Shown here in pieces: positions 7,764-16,558 of a DNA stretch of 64,000 nucleotides. Each line of letters starts with the position of its first letter. The first letter of the stretch is position 1. The notes below the pieces were generated by a model. It was not told the DNA's origin. It saw only the letters and a list, made by a program, of their open reading frames with translations, and ran no database searches. Made by a program: the position numbers and the translations under genes. The stretch is taken from NCBI RefSeq assembly GCF_024662235.1, contig NZ_CP096276.1, positions 868,001 to 932,000 of the forward strand, written 5' to 3'. Origin of the DNA: Pimelobacter simplex (GTDB taxonomy: Bacteria > Actinomycetota > Actinomycetes > Propionibacteriales > Nocardioidaceae).

Positions 7764-9224
7764 GTGGTGGACCGGGTGCGACCGCGTGACCTGACGTTCC
7801 TCGAGGAGGAGTCCCCCGAGACCCCCCAGCACAACGCGACCATCGAGATCTTCGAGCCCGGCGAGGGCGCCGACGCGTTCGACCACGCCCGCCTGGTGGC
7901 GCTGATCCGGGACCGGATCGCGTTCGTGCCGCGCTACCGCCAGCGGCTCCAGGCCGTGCCCGGCCACCTGGCCAACCCGGTGTGGGTCGACGACGAGAAG
8001 TTCGACCTCGGCTTCCACGTACGACGCTCCGCGCTGCCGCGCCCCGGCACCTCCGCCCAGCTGCTCGAGCTCGTCTCCCGGATCGTCTCGCGCCCCCTCG
8101 ACCGGACCCGCCCCCTGTGGGAGATCTACTTCGTCGAGGGCCTCGAGGACGGCCGGGTGGCGGTGCTGTCCAAGACCCACCAGGCCCTCGTCGACGGCGT
8201 GCACACCGTCGACCTCGGCCAGCTGCTCCTCGACCTGCAGCCCGAGGCCCGCGAGCTCGACCCCGACGACTGGGCCCCGCGCCGCTCGCCCAACCCGGCC
8301 ACGCTGCTCGGCGGTGCGGTCCGCGAGAACCTCACCGACCTGGGCGTCCTGCTCGACACCGTCCGCACCGGCTCCCGGGCGCTGGCCCGCACCGCCGACC
8401 AGCGCAGCGAGCGGGCGCGCTCCTTCCTCTCCGCCGCCGCCGGACGCCGGCCCAAGTCGCGCGGGGTCATCAACGGCCCGCTGTCCCAGCAGCGCCGCGT
8501 GGTCACCGTCGAGACCCGGCTCTCCGACTACCGCCGGATCCGCGAGGCCCACGGCGGCACCATCAACGACGTCGTCCTGGCGACCATCACCGGGGCGCTG
8601 CGGGCCTGGCTCATGACCCGCGCGGAGTCGCTCGGCGGGCTGCGGCAGGTCCGGGCCGTCGTACCGGTGTCGGTGATCGACGAGGAGCTCGAGGCCACCT
8701 CGCTCGGCAGCCAGATCGCCGCCCACTTCGTCGACCTCCCGGTGGGGGAGCCGAGCCCGATCGTGCGCCTGCACCAGGTGTCGTACTCCTTCCAGGCGCA
8801 CAAGGACACCGGCCGCAGCGTCGCCGCCAACCGCCTCGCCGGCATCGCCGGCTTCGCCCCCACGACCTTCCACGCGATCGGCTCGCGGGTCGCGGCGGCC
8901 GAGCTGCGCAAGGGCTACCAGATCTCGGTCACCAACGTGCCCGGCCCGCAGGCCCCCCTCTACGCCTCCGGCGCCCGGATGCTCGCGAGCTATCCCGTCC
9001 CGCCGCTCACCCCCGGGCACCCGCTCGCGATCGGCGTGACGTCGTACGACGGCGGGGTCTACTACGGCATCACCGCCGACCGCGACTGGATCCCCGACGC
9101 CGACGTCCTCGCCTCCTGCGTGCGCGAGGCCCTCGACGAGCTCATCGACGTCTCCTCACCGACCCGGCAGCGCGCGCCCCGCGGGCGTCGTACCACCAAG
9201 GGGACGCCGAAGCGCGGCTCCTGA
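7764..9224 (+). CDS. Wax ester/triacylglycerol synthase family O-acyltransferase
   Basis: The 486-residue protein is the usual length of WS/DGAT enzymes, which acylate diacylglycerol or fatty alcohols with acyl-CoA at the membrane face. Family landmarks are FVPRYRQRL, the PLDRTRPLWEIYFVEGL strand, and the C-terminal NVPGPQAPLY motif. The active-site motif HHxxxDG appears as H139-Q140-ALV-D144-G145, so the second, normally catalytic, His is Gln. The enzyme may therefore be inactive, use another residue, or belong to an actinobacterial subfamily with this variant. GTG 7764 follows GGAGG at 7754-7758. Confidence 0.88.
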   Translation: MVDRVRPRDLTFLEEESPETPQHNATIEIFEPGEGADAFDHARLVALIRDRIAFVPRYRQRLQAVPGHLANPVWVDDEKFDLGFHVRRSALPRPGTSAQLLELVSRIVSRPLDRTRPLWEIYFVEGLEDGRVAVLSKTHQALVDGVHTVDLGQLLLDLQPEARELDPDDWAPRRSPNPATLLGGAVRENLTDLGVLLDTVRTGSRALARTADQRSERARSFLSAAAGRRPKSRGVINGPLSQQRRVVTVETRLSDYRRIREAHGGTINDVVLATITGALRAWLMTRAESLGGLRQVRAVVPVSVIDEELEATSLGSQIAAHFVDLPVGEPSPIVRLHQVSYSFQAHKDTGRSVAANRLAGIAGFAPTTFHAIGSRVAAAELRKGYQISVTNVPGPQAPLYASGARMLASYPVPPLTPGHPLAIGVTSYDGGVYYGITADRDWIPDADVLASCVREALDELIDVSSPTRQRAPRGRRTTKGTPKRGS

Positions 9225-9238
9225 GCCACGGTGCGACG

Positions 9239-9406
9239 ATGGACCTCGTGATCCCCCTCCACCTCGGTGCGCTGCACCCGGCTGAGCAGATCGCCACGAT
9301 GGTGCTGGCGTTCGGGCCGTTCGTGGTGCTCGGGATCGTCATCTTCTTCCGCCGGCGCGCGGACGCGCGTGAAGAGGTCGACCCGAGGTCCGGGCCCGAT
9401 CGCTGA
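9239..9406 (+). CDS. Small single-pass membrane protein
   Basis: This 55-residue ORF starts at ATG 9239, six nt after CACGGT (9227-9232), and ends at TGA 9404-9406. A hydrophobic helix (MVLAFGPFVVLGIVIFF) is followed by RRR and an acidic, polar tail, indicating a single span with a cytoplasmic C-terminus. It lies 14 bp after the acyltransferase gene and converges on the cold-shock-like gene. No function is recognised. Its composition and spacing look real, but homologues would have to confirm it. Confidence 0.65.
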   Translation: MDLVIPLHLGALHPAEQIATMVLAFGPFVVLGIVIFFRRRADAREEVDPRSGPDR

Positions 9407-9411
9407 GGTCG

Positions 9412-9648
9412 TCAGTCGAGGAGCGGCTCGACGCGGCGCGCGGTGAACGGGTATCCGTCGAGATCCAGGGCATCGAACTCGAACCGGACCCGCTGACCTG
9501 CGCGCAGCTGCTTGAACCCTGGCACCTCGACCACGGCGAAGCTGGCCCAGCAGCCGCCGGGCACCGCCGGGGAGTCGATGACTCCCCAGCCCTCACCCAC
9601 GTCCCACGAGCGGACGGTGCCGTCGGCTACCTGCGGTCGATCCTGCAT
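9412..9648 (-). CDS. Cold-shock-domain-like protein
   Basis: The 78-residue product has the five-strand CSD pattern: GTVRSWDVGEGWGVIDSP corresponds to the K-G-F/Y-G-F-I strand of CspA, WASFAVVE to the second strand, and GQRVRFEFDALDLDGYPFTA to the later strands. The RNP aromatic residues are partly replaced (W, W, F), so this is a divergent member that may bind nucleic acid differently. ATG 9648 is preceded by AGGAG. It converges on the small membrane protein gene. Confidence 0.75.
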   Translation of the reverse strand: MQDRPQVADGTVRSWDVGEGWGVIDSPAVPGGCWASFAVVEVPGFKQLRAGQRVRFEFDALDLDGYPFTARRVEPLLD

Positions 9649-9680
9649 CCTGCGGGCTCCTGATCGCGCAACCCCTCGGC

Positions 9681-10163
9681 CTAGCGGCTCAGCCAGGCCT
9701 TCCCGGTCCGCTCCTCGGCCCGCAGCGCGCTGCCCAGCAGCTTGGCGAGCAGCTCCTCGATCTTGCCGCCCACCAGCGGGATCTTGACCTTGATCTCCAG
9801 CTCGACCGTCTCGGTGGTGACGTCGTCGACCTCGGCCAGGATCGCGGTGCCGCGCATCTCGCCCGGCTTGCCGGGGATGCCGACCACGATGGTCGCCTGG
9901 TAGGCGTCGGCCCAGGTCTCGGTCTGGACGATGGTGGTCGTGGCGCCGACGAACTTCTTGGCGAACGACGGCACCTTGTCGGTGGGCTGCTCCATCTCGA
10001 TCCGCACGGCCTTGGCGTCGATCCCGCCCTCGATCGTGACGGCGAAGGACGTCGCGCGCTGGTTGCGGCACACCTCCTCCCGGAAGAGGGGGTCGGAGAG
10101 CATCGCGGCGACCTCGCTCGCCGGGGCGTCGTACACCATCTTGTGGACCAGGCGCGTGGCCAT
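9681..10163 (-). CDS. DUF2505 domain protein (copy 2)
   Basis: This 160-residue protein has the START/SRPBCC-like DUF2505 pattern: MVYDAPASEVAAMLSDPLFRE at the N-terminus and the C-terminal IPLVGGKIEELLAKLL helix. DUF2505 proteins are actinobacterial and of unknown function; the fold suggests binding of a hydrophobic ligand. It follows its paralogue with a 2-bp gap, so the pair is a tandem duplication in one operon. The two copies are clearly diverged, sharing mainly the N-terminal, FREKV/FREEV and VPLVGGK/IPLVGGK elements. Confidence 0.82.
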   Translation of the reverse strand: MATRLVHKMVYDAPASEVAAMLSDPLFREEVCRNQRATSFAVTIEGGIDAKAVRIEMEQPTDKVPSFAKKFVGATTTIVQTETWADAYQATIVVGIPGKPGEMRGTAILAEVDDVTTETVELEIKVKIPLVGGKIEELLAKLLGSALRAEERTGKAWLSR

Positions 10164-10165
10164 CG

Positions 10166-10660
10166 TCAGCGGTCTCCCTTCAACCAGGCCACGCCCACGG
10201 AGTGCTCCACGGACAGGCCGGCGTCGATGTTGTCGGTCATCAGCTTCTCCAGCTTGCCGCCGACCAGGGGCACCTTGACGGTGACCTCGAGGTCGACGAC
10301 ATGCTTCGTCGAGGCGCCGTCGGCCACCAGGGTGACCGTGCCGGCGGCTCGGGTCGGCTTGCCCGGAGCAGTGATCTCGATCGTCCCAGATGCGGGGCCG
10401 GACCACTCCTCCCGGACCACTGCCTGGGTGGTGTCGCCGGCGATCTTCTTGGCGATGGCGGGCAGGCCGGCAGTGTTCTGGACCTGGTCGATGACCAGGT
10501 GGAGGCCGGTTCCTGCGGGGGTCGCCGTGACCGCGACCGAGACCACCTGCTGGGCGGCGGCGACCTTCTCGCGGAAGGCGGGGTCGGCGAGCATCGCGAA
10601 GACCTCGTCGGGCGCGGCGTCGTAGGCCAGCTCACGGCTGTATCGCATACGAGACATCAT
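10166..10660 (-). CDS. DUF2505 domain protein (copy 1)
   Basis: The 164-residue protein is the promoter-proximal copy of the tandem DUF2505 pair. ELAYDAAPDEVFAMLADPAFRE and KVPLVGGKLEKLMTDNI mark the family's N-terminal strand/helix and the long C-terminal helix of the SRPBCC-like fold. ATG codons at 10660, 10657 and 10648 are all possible starts; I kept the longest. It is divergent from the glutamate dehydrogenase gene across about 55 bp. No biochemical role is known. Confidence 0.82.
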   Translation of the reverse strand: MMSRMRYSRELAYDAAPDEVFAMLADPAFREKVAAAQQVVSVAVTATPAGTGLHLVIDQVQNTAGLPAIAKKIAGDTTQAVVREEWSGPASGTIEITAPGKPTRAAGTVTLVADGASTKHVVDLEVTVKVPLVGGKLEKLMTDNIDAGLSVEHSVGVAWLKGDR

Positions 10661-10716
10661 GTCCTACCCGCGTGTTGTGGCCCGGAACTTCGAGGTCCTA
10701 CTGTCGAGGTGTGTCA

Positions 10717-13700
10717 ATGACGACGCTGCCTTCCTCTGCTGCCCATTCCGACCGAGACCGCATCTTCGAGCAGGCCGCTGCCGCGGCCGCGCCGGCCAAG
10801 GGGAGCGGAGGGCCGCCACGCGAGGCGTTGCCCGCGCTGCTCCCGGCGTACTACCGCCACGTGGCCACCGAAGAGCTCGAGAGCCGTACGGACGTCGACG
10901 TCTACGGTGCCCTCGCCTCCCACCACCACCTCGCGCTCGAGCGCGAGCCCGGTGCCGCCAAGGTGCGGGTGTTCACGCCGACGGTCGCCGAGCACGGCTG
11001 GTCCGCGGCGGGCCACTCCGTGGTCGAGGTCGTCGTCGACGACATGCCGTTCCTGGTCGACTCGCTGACCATGGAGCTCTCCCGCCAGCTCCACGACGTG
11101 CGCGCGGTCATCCACCCCACCTTCGACGTACGACGCGACGAGCGCGGCCGCCTCGTCGAGGCCGAGCCGGTCGCCTCGGGCTCGACCGCCCCGGTCGAGG
11201 GCACGATCCGCGAGTCCTGGATGCACATCGAGATCCCGCGGCTCAGCGGTGAGGGCGCCGACGCCCCCGAGCGCGTCGCCGACGCGTGCCGCCGGGTGCT
11301 GGGCGACGTCCGGGCGTCGGTGGTCGACTGGCCGCAGATGCAGGAGCGGGTCGCCGAGACCGTCGCCTCCCTGGCCTCCGACCCGCCGCCGCTGCCGCCC
11401 GAGGAGGTCCGCCAGGCTGGTGAGCTGCTGGCCTGGCTGGCCGACGAGCACTTCACCTTCCTCGGCTACCGCGAGTACGTCCTCGATCGGGTCGCCCTCG
11501 ACGGCGAGCCCGAGGACGACGTGCTGCGCCCCGTCCCGGGCACCGGCCTGGGCATCCTGCGCGAGCACCCGGCCGAGAAGGACACCTCGATCGCCTTCAG
11601 CCGGCTGCCCGACGCGGTCAAGGCCAAGGCGCGCGAGAAGACCGTGCTGGTGCTGGCCAAGGCCAACTCCCGCTCCACCGTGCACCGCCCGGCGTACCTC
11701 GACTACGTGGGCGTCAAGACGTTCGGCCCCGACGGCGAGGTGGTCGGCGAGCGCCGCTTCCTCGGCCTGCTCTCCAGCGCCGCCTACACCGAGTCGCTGC
11801 TCCGCATCCCGCTGCTGCGCGAGAAGGCCGACGAGGTCCTCCTCCGCAGCGGGTACGACGCCCGCAGCCACGACGGCGCCGCGCTGCTCGACACCCTCGA
11901 GACCTATCCGCGCGACGAGCTGTTCCACACGCCGGTCGACGAGCTCGGCCCGATCGTCGAGGCCGCCATGCAGGCCCGCGAGCGCCGCGCGGTGCGGCTG
12001 TTCATCCGCCGCGACACCTACGCGCGCTACCTCTCGGTGCTCGTCTACCTGCCGCGCGACCGCTACAACACGGGGATCCGGCACAAGTTCGTGCAGATCC
12101 TGACCGAGCAGATCGGCAAGGGCCGGATCGGTCCCGACTCGGTCGAGTTCAACGTCAGTATCAACGAGTCGACGACGGCGCGCGTGCACTTCGTCGTCCA
12201 CCTGCCCAAGGGCGAGCTGATCCCCGACGACATCGACACCGCCGACCTCGAGCGGCGCCTGATCGACGCCTCGCGCTCCTGGCAGGAGGACTTCGTCCAG
12301 GCCGTCATCGCCGAGTACGGCGAGGAGTCCGGCGCCCTGCTCGGCCGGCGCTACCTCGATGCCTTCCCCGAGGCCTACAAGGAGGACTTCAGCGCCCGCA
12401 CGGCCGCGGTCGACCTCGCCCGGATCGAGGGCATCCCCGGCGACGACGGGCGCGACCAGTCGCTCTACGCCGAGGTCGACGCGGCCGACGGCGAGGCCCG
12501 GCTCAAGATGTTCCGCGTCGGTGAGCCGCTCTCGCTGAGCGCGGTGCTGCCGATGCTGGCCTCGATGGGGGTCGAGGTCGTCGACGAGCGTCCCTACACG
12601 CTCAACGGCCTGGGCCGGCTGACCCACATCTACGACTTCGGCCTGCGCTACGACGGCCCGCTGCCCGACCACGCCCGCGAGCTGTTCGCCGACACGCTCC
12701 GCGCGATGTGGGACGGCTTCACCGAGACCGACGGCTTCAACCGCCTCGTCCTCGCGGCGCGGCTGACCTGGCGCCAGGCGATGCTGCTGCGCGCCTACGC
12801 GCGCTACATGAAGCAGGGCAACAGCCCGTTCGCGGTCGACTCCATCGAGCAGGCGCTGGTCGACAACGTCGACCTGGCCCGGCTGCTCGTCGAGCTCTTC
12901 GAGACCCGCTTCGACCCGGCCGTCGGTGCCGACCGCGAGGGGCGCGAGAGCGTCCTCGTCGACCAGGTCCGTACGGCGCTCGACGGCGTGGTCAGCCTCG
13001 ACCACGACCGGATCCTGCGCTCCTACCTCACCCACATCCAGGCGACGCTGCGCACGAACTACTTCCAGCACACGGGCGAGCCGGCCACCCCCAAGCCGTA
13101 CCTCTCGCTCAAGCTCGAGCCCTCGGCGATCCCCGACCTGCCCGAGCCGCGGCCGAAGTACGAGATCTTCGTCTACTCGCCGCGGGTCGAGGGGGTGCAC
13201 CTGCGCTTCGGCAGCGTCGCGCGCGGCGGCCTGCGCTGGTCCGACCGGCGCGACGACTTCCGTACCGAGGTGCTCGGCCTGGTCAAGGCCCAGATGGTCA
13301 AGAACACCGTGATCGTCCCGGTCGGCGCCAAGGGTGGCTTCTACGCCAAGCAGCTGCCCGACTCCTCCGACCGCGAGGCGTGGCTGGCCGAGGGCGTGGC
13401 CTGCTACCAGACGTTCATCCGCGGGCTGCTCGACGTCACCGACAACCTGGTCGCGGGCGCGACGGTGCCGCCGGCGGACGTCGTCCGCCACGACGGGGAC
13501 GACTCCTACCTCGTGGTCGCCGCCGACAAGGGCACCGCGACGTTCTCCGACATCGCCAACGGCGTCGCGGCGGACTACGGCTTCTGGCTGGGCGACGCGT
13601 TCGCCAGCGGCGGCTCGGTCGGCTACGACCACAAGGCGATGGGCATCACCGCCAAGGGCGCCTGGGTCTCGGTACGACGGCACTTCCGCGAGATGGGCGT

Positions 13701-15639
13701 CGACTGCCAGAACGAGGACTTCACCGTCGTCGGCATCGGCGACATGTCGGGCGACGTCTTCGGCAACGGCATGCTCTGCTCCGAGCACACCAGGCTGGTG
13801 GCGGCCTTCGACCACCGCGACATCTTCATCGACCCCGAGCCCGACGCGGCGGCGTCCTTCGCCGAGCGGCAGCGGCTCTTCGCGCTGCCCCGGTCGAGCT
13901 GGCAGGACTACGACAAGAGCCTGATCTCGGCGGGCGGCGGCATCTTCTCGCGCCGCGCGAAGTCGATCCCGCTCAACGCCGAGATCCGCGCCGCGCTAGG
14001 GATCGCCGGCCACGTCGAGCACATGACGCCGGCCGAGCTGATGCGGGCGATCCTGCTGGCGCCGGTCGACCTGCTCTGGAACGGCGGTATCGGCACCTAC
14101 GTCAAGGCCTCCACCGAGACCCACGCCGAGGCGGGGGACAAGTCCAACGACACGATCCGCGTCGACGGAGGTCAGCTGCGGGTGCGCTGCGTGGGCGAGG
14201 GCGGCAACCTGGGCTTCACCCAGCGTGGCCGGATCGAGTACGCCCGTGACGGCGGCCGGATCAACACCGACTTCATCGACAACTCCGCCGGTGTGGACAC
14301 CTCCGACCACGAGGTCAACCTCAAGGTGCTCCTCGACCGGGTGGTGGCCGACGGCGACCTGACCGGCAAGCAGCGCAACGAGCTGCTCGCCTCGATGACC
14401 GACGAGGTCGCCGAGCTCGTGCTGCGCGACAACTACGAGCAGAACCTGGCGCTGGCCAACGCGGCCAAGAACGCCGTCTCGCTGCTCCACGTCCACGAGC
14501 AGTGGATGCGCGACCTGGAGTCCCAGGGCCTGCTCGACCGCGAGCTCGAGGCGCTGCCGCCGACCCGCGAGGTGAAGCGGCGCATCGAGGCCGGCGACAC
14601 CCTCAGCCAGCCCGAGCTGGCGGTGCTCATGGCCTACACCAAGATCGTGCTGGCCGAGGAGCTGCTCGCCTCCGACCTGCCCGAGGATCCCTACCTGACG
14701 CTCGACCTGCAGTCGTACTTCCCGGCGCCGGTCCAGAACGGCTTCCTCGACCAGATCGGCGAGCACCCGCTGCGGCGCGAGATCATCGTGACCCAGGTCG
14801 TCAACGACCTGGTCAACGGGGCCGGCATGACCTACTGGCCGCGCCTGGCCGGCGAGACCGGGGCGAGCGCCGCCGAGCTGACCCGGGCCAACTTCGTCGC
14901 CCGCGAGATCTTCGGCTCGCTCGACCTGCGCCAGGAGCTGGAGCAGTACGACAACGTGCTCGACGCGGCGGTGCAGACCCGGATGCGGGTCGAGATGCGC
15001 ACGCTCGTCGAGCGGGCCTCGCGCTGGCTGGTGACCAACCGGCGGCCCCCGCTCGACAGCCAGGGCAATGTCGAGTTCTTCGCCGCCCACGTGCAGGAGG
15101 CGATGCTCGAGCTGCCGCGGCTGCTCACCGGCGCCGAGCTGGCGGCGTACGAGAACCGGCGCCGGTCGCTGGAGAGCCAGCAGGTGCCCGAGGACCTCGC
15201 CGCCCGGGTGGCGTCGTTCGACGTCGCCTACACGCTGCTCAACATCGTCGAGATCGCCGACCAGGCCGAGCTCGAGCCGGCCGAGGTGGCGCGCGTCCAC
15301 TTCGCGCTGGGGGAGCGGCTCGGCCTGTCGGTGCTGCAGCAGCGGATCGTGGCGCTCCCGCGCGACGACCAGTGGCAGACGATGGCGCGGGCCGCCCTGC
15401 GCGACGACCTCTACGCCGTCCACGCCCAGCTCACCGCCGAGGTCCTCGCCGCCACGAGCGCGGTCGAGGACGACGACCCGCTCGCCGCCGCGGCCCGCCG
15501 GGTGGCGGCGTGGGAGGCCGAGGCCGGCGGGGTCGTCGACAAGGCGATCGGTGCCCTCACGGCGGTCTGCGGCGACGAGCCGGCCGACCTCGCGAAGGTG
15601 TCGGTGGGCCTGCGGGTCGTGCGAGGTCTGCTCACCTGA
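10717..15639 (+). CDS. gdh: NAD-specific glutamate dehydrogenase, large (about 180 kDa) type
   Basis: The 1640-residue protein matches the large NAD-GDH class, which oxidatively deaminates glutamate to 2-oxoglutarate and ammonium in catabolism. A long N-terminal region with ACT-like segments precedes the catalytic core. Visible core motifs are GLRWSDR and VPVGAKGGFYAKQLP (about residue 868, with the substrate Lys) and the dinucleotide-binding half with GDMSGDVFGNGML and WNGGIGTYVKAS (about residue 1121). ATG 10717 has GAGG at 10706-10709; GTG 10711 is an in-frame alternative. The CDS is intact and among the longest in the window. Mycobacterial homologues are controlled by GarA, an FHA protein; no garA is seen here. 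Confidence 0.95.
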   Translation: MTTLPSSAAHSDRDRIFEQAAAAAAPAKGSGGPPREALPALLPAYYRHVATEELESRTDVDVYGALASHHHLALEREPGAAKVRVFTPTVAEHGWSAAGHSVVEVVVDDMPFLVDSLTMELSRQLHDVRAVIHPTFDVRRDERGRLVEAEPVASGSTAPVEGTIRESWMHIEIPRLSGEGADAPERVADACRRVLGDVRASVVDWPQMQERVAETVASLASDPPPLPPEEVRQAGELLAWLADEHFTFLGYREYVLDRVALDGEPEDDVLRPVPGTGLGILREHPAEKDTSIAFSRLPDAVKAKAREKTVLVLAKANSRSTVHRPAYLDYVGVKTFGPDGEVVGERRFLGLLSSAAYTESLLRIPLLREKADEVLLRSGYDARSHDGAALLDTLETYPRDELFHTPVDELGPIVEAAMQARERRAVRLFIRRDTYARYLSVLVYLPRDRYNTGIRHKFVQILTEQIGKGRIGPDSVEFNVSINESTTARVHFVVHLPKGELIPDDIDTADLERRLIDASRSWQEDFVQAVIAEYGEESGALLGRRYLDAFPEAYKEDFSARTAAVDLARIEGIPGDDGRDQSLYAEVDAADGEARLKMFRVGEPLSLSAVLPMLASMGVEVVDERPYTLNGLGRLTHIYDFGLRYDGPLPDHARELFADTLRAMWDGFTETDGFNRLVLAARLTWRQAMLLRAYARYMKQGNSPFAVDSIEQALVDNVDLARLLVELFETRFDPAVGADREGRESVLVDQVRTALDGVVSLDHDRILRSYLTHIQATLRTNYFQHTGEPATPKPYLSLKLEPSAIPDLPEPRPKYEIFVYSPRVEGVHLRFGSVARGGLRWSDRRDDFRTEVLGLVKAQMVKNTVIVPVGAKGGFYAKQLPDSSDREAWLAEGVACYQTFIRGLLDVTDNLVAGATVPPADVVRHDGDDSYLVVAADKGTATFSDIANGVAADYGFWLGDAFASGGSVGYDHKAMGITAKGAWVSVRRHFREMGVDCQNEDFTVVGIGDMSGDVFGNGMLCSEHTRLVAAFDHRDIFIDPEPDAAASFAERQRLFALPRSSWQDYDKSLISAGGGIFSRRAKSIPLNAEIRAALGIAGHVEHMTPAELMRAILLAPVDLLWNGGIGTYVKASTETHAEAGDKSNDTIRVDGGQLRVRCVGEGGNLGFTQRGRIEYARDGGRINTDFIDNSAGVDTSDHEVNLKVLLDRVVADGDLTGKQRNELLASMTDEVAELVLRDNYEQNLALANAAKNAVSLLHVHEQWMRDLESQGLLDRELEALPPTREVKRRIEAGDTLSQPELAVLMAYTKIVLAEELLASDLPEDPYLTLDLQSYFPAPVQNGFLDQIGEHPLRREIIVTQVVNDLVNGAGMTYWPRLAGETGASAAELTRANFVAREIFGSLDLRQELEQYDNVLDAAVQTRMRVEMRTLVERASRWLVTNRRPPLDSQGNVEFFAAHVQEAMLELPRLLTGAELAAYENRRRSLESQQVPEDLAARVASFDVAYTLLNIVEIADQAELEPAEVARVHFALGERLGLSVLQQRIVALPRDDQWQTMARAALRDDLYAVHAQLTAEVLAATSAVEDDDPLAAAARRVAAWEAEAGGVVDKAIGALTAVCGDEPADLAKVSVGLRVVRGLLT

Positions 15640-15658
15640 GTTGTCTAGGGTCGGTGCG

Positions 15659-16558
15659 GTGAACGCCATTCGGGTGAGCGGACTGACCAAGCGGTACGGC
15701 GAGCTGACGGCCGTCGACGACGTGACCCTCACCGTCGAGGAGGGCGAGTTCGTCGGGGTCCTCGGCCCCAACGGAGCGGGCAAGACGACGCTCCTGGAGA
15801 TGGTCGAGGGCCTGCGCCGTCCCGACGCCGGTCAGGTCGAGGTGCTCGGCGAGCCGGTGTGGCCGCGCAACCCGCGGCTGCAGCCGCGGGTCGGCGTGCA
15901 GCTCCAGGCGTCGTCGTTCTTCGAGCGGCTCACCGCGCGCGAGCAGATCCGCACCTTCGCCAGCCTGTACGGCGTGGGCGGGTCCGTCGCCGACGAGTGG
16001 CTCGAGCGCGTGGGGCTCACCGACAAGGCCGACGCCCGCGTGGAGGACCTGTCCGGCGGCCAGGCGCAGCGGCTCTCCATCGCCTGCGCGCTGGTGCACG
16101 ACCCCGAGGTGGTCTTCCTCGACGAGCCGACCTCCGCGCTCGACCCCCAGGCCCGCCGCAACCTGTGGGACCTGCTGTCCTCGCTCAACGACACCGGGCG
16201 CACCGTCGTCCTGACCACGCACTACATGGACGAGGCCGAGGTGCTCTGCGACCGGGTCGCGGTGATGGACCACGGCCGGATCCTCCAGGTCGACAGCCCC
16301 GCCGCGCTGGTACGGGGACTCGACGCCCCTGCCCGGATCACCGTCGCCCCGGGGACGCTCAGCGCCGCCGAGGCGGCCGAGATCCCCGGGGTGGCCGAGG
16401 CCTCCGAGGGCATCGACGGCCTGGTGCTGGTGACCCGCGAACCGGGACCGGTGCTCGGCGTCCTCGCCGCGGGCGACCACCTCGACGGGGTGAGCGTCCA
16501 GACCGGCACGCTCGAGGACGTCTTCCTCGCCCTGACCGGACGGGAGTACCGGGCATGA
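15659..16558 (+). CDS. ABC transporter ATP-binding protein (ABC-2 type exporter)
   Basis: This 299-residue ATPase has Walker A GPNGAGKTT, Q-loop, signature LSGGQAQRLS, Walker B VVFLDEP and switch His in TTHYMDEAE. A C-terminal extension of about 80 residues is typical of the DrrA/NatA subfamily. GTG 15659 lies 7 nt after TAGGGT (15646-15651), predicting a leaderless mRNA. The stop overlaps the permease ATG by 4 bp. It should energise the downstream six-helix permease in export of a lipid, drug or polymer, but the substrate cannot be deduced. Confidence 0.92.
   Translation: MNAIRVSGLTKRYGELTAVDDVTLTVEEGEFVGVLGPNGAGKTTLLEMVEGLRRPDAGQVEVLGEPVWPRNPRLQPRVGVQLQASSFFERLTAREQIRTFASLYGVGGSVADEWLERVGLTDKADARVEDLSGGQAQRLSIACALVHDPEVVFLDEPTSALDPQARRNLWDLLSSLNDTGRTVVLTTHYMDEAEVLCDRVAVMDHGRILQVDSPAALVRGLDAPARITVAPGTLSAAEAAEIPGVAEASEGIDGLVLVTREPGPVLGVLAAGDHLDGVSVQTGTLEDVFLALTGREYRA

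Noticed and set aside
10714..13815. Minus-strand ORF of 1033 codons opposite gdh
   Set aside because: Low-complexity V/D/G/R composition without motifs; the plus-strand glutamate dehydrogenase accounts for the region.
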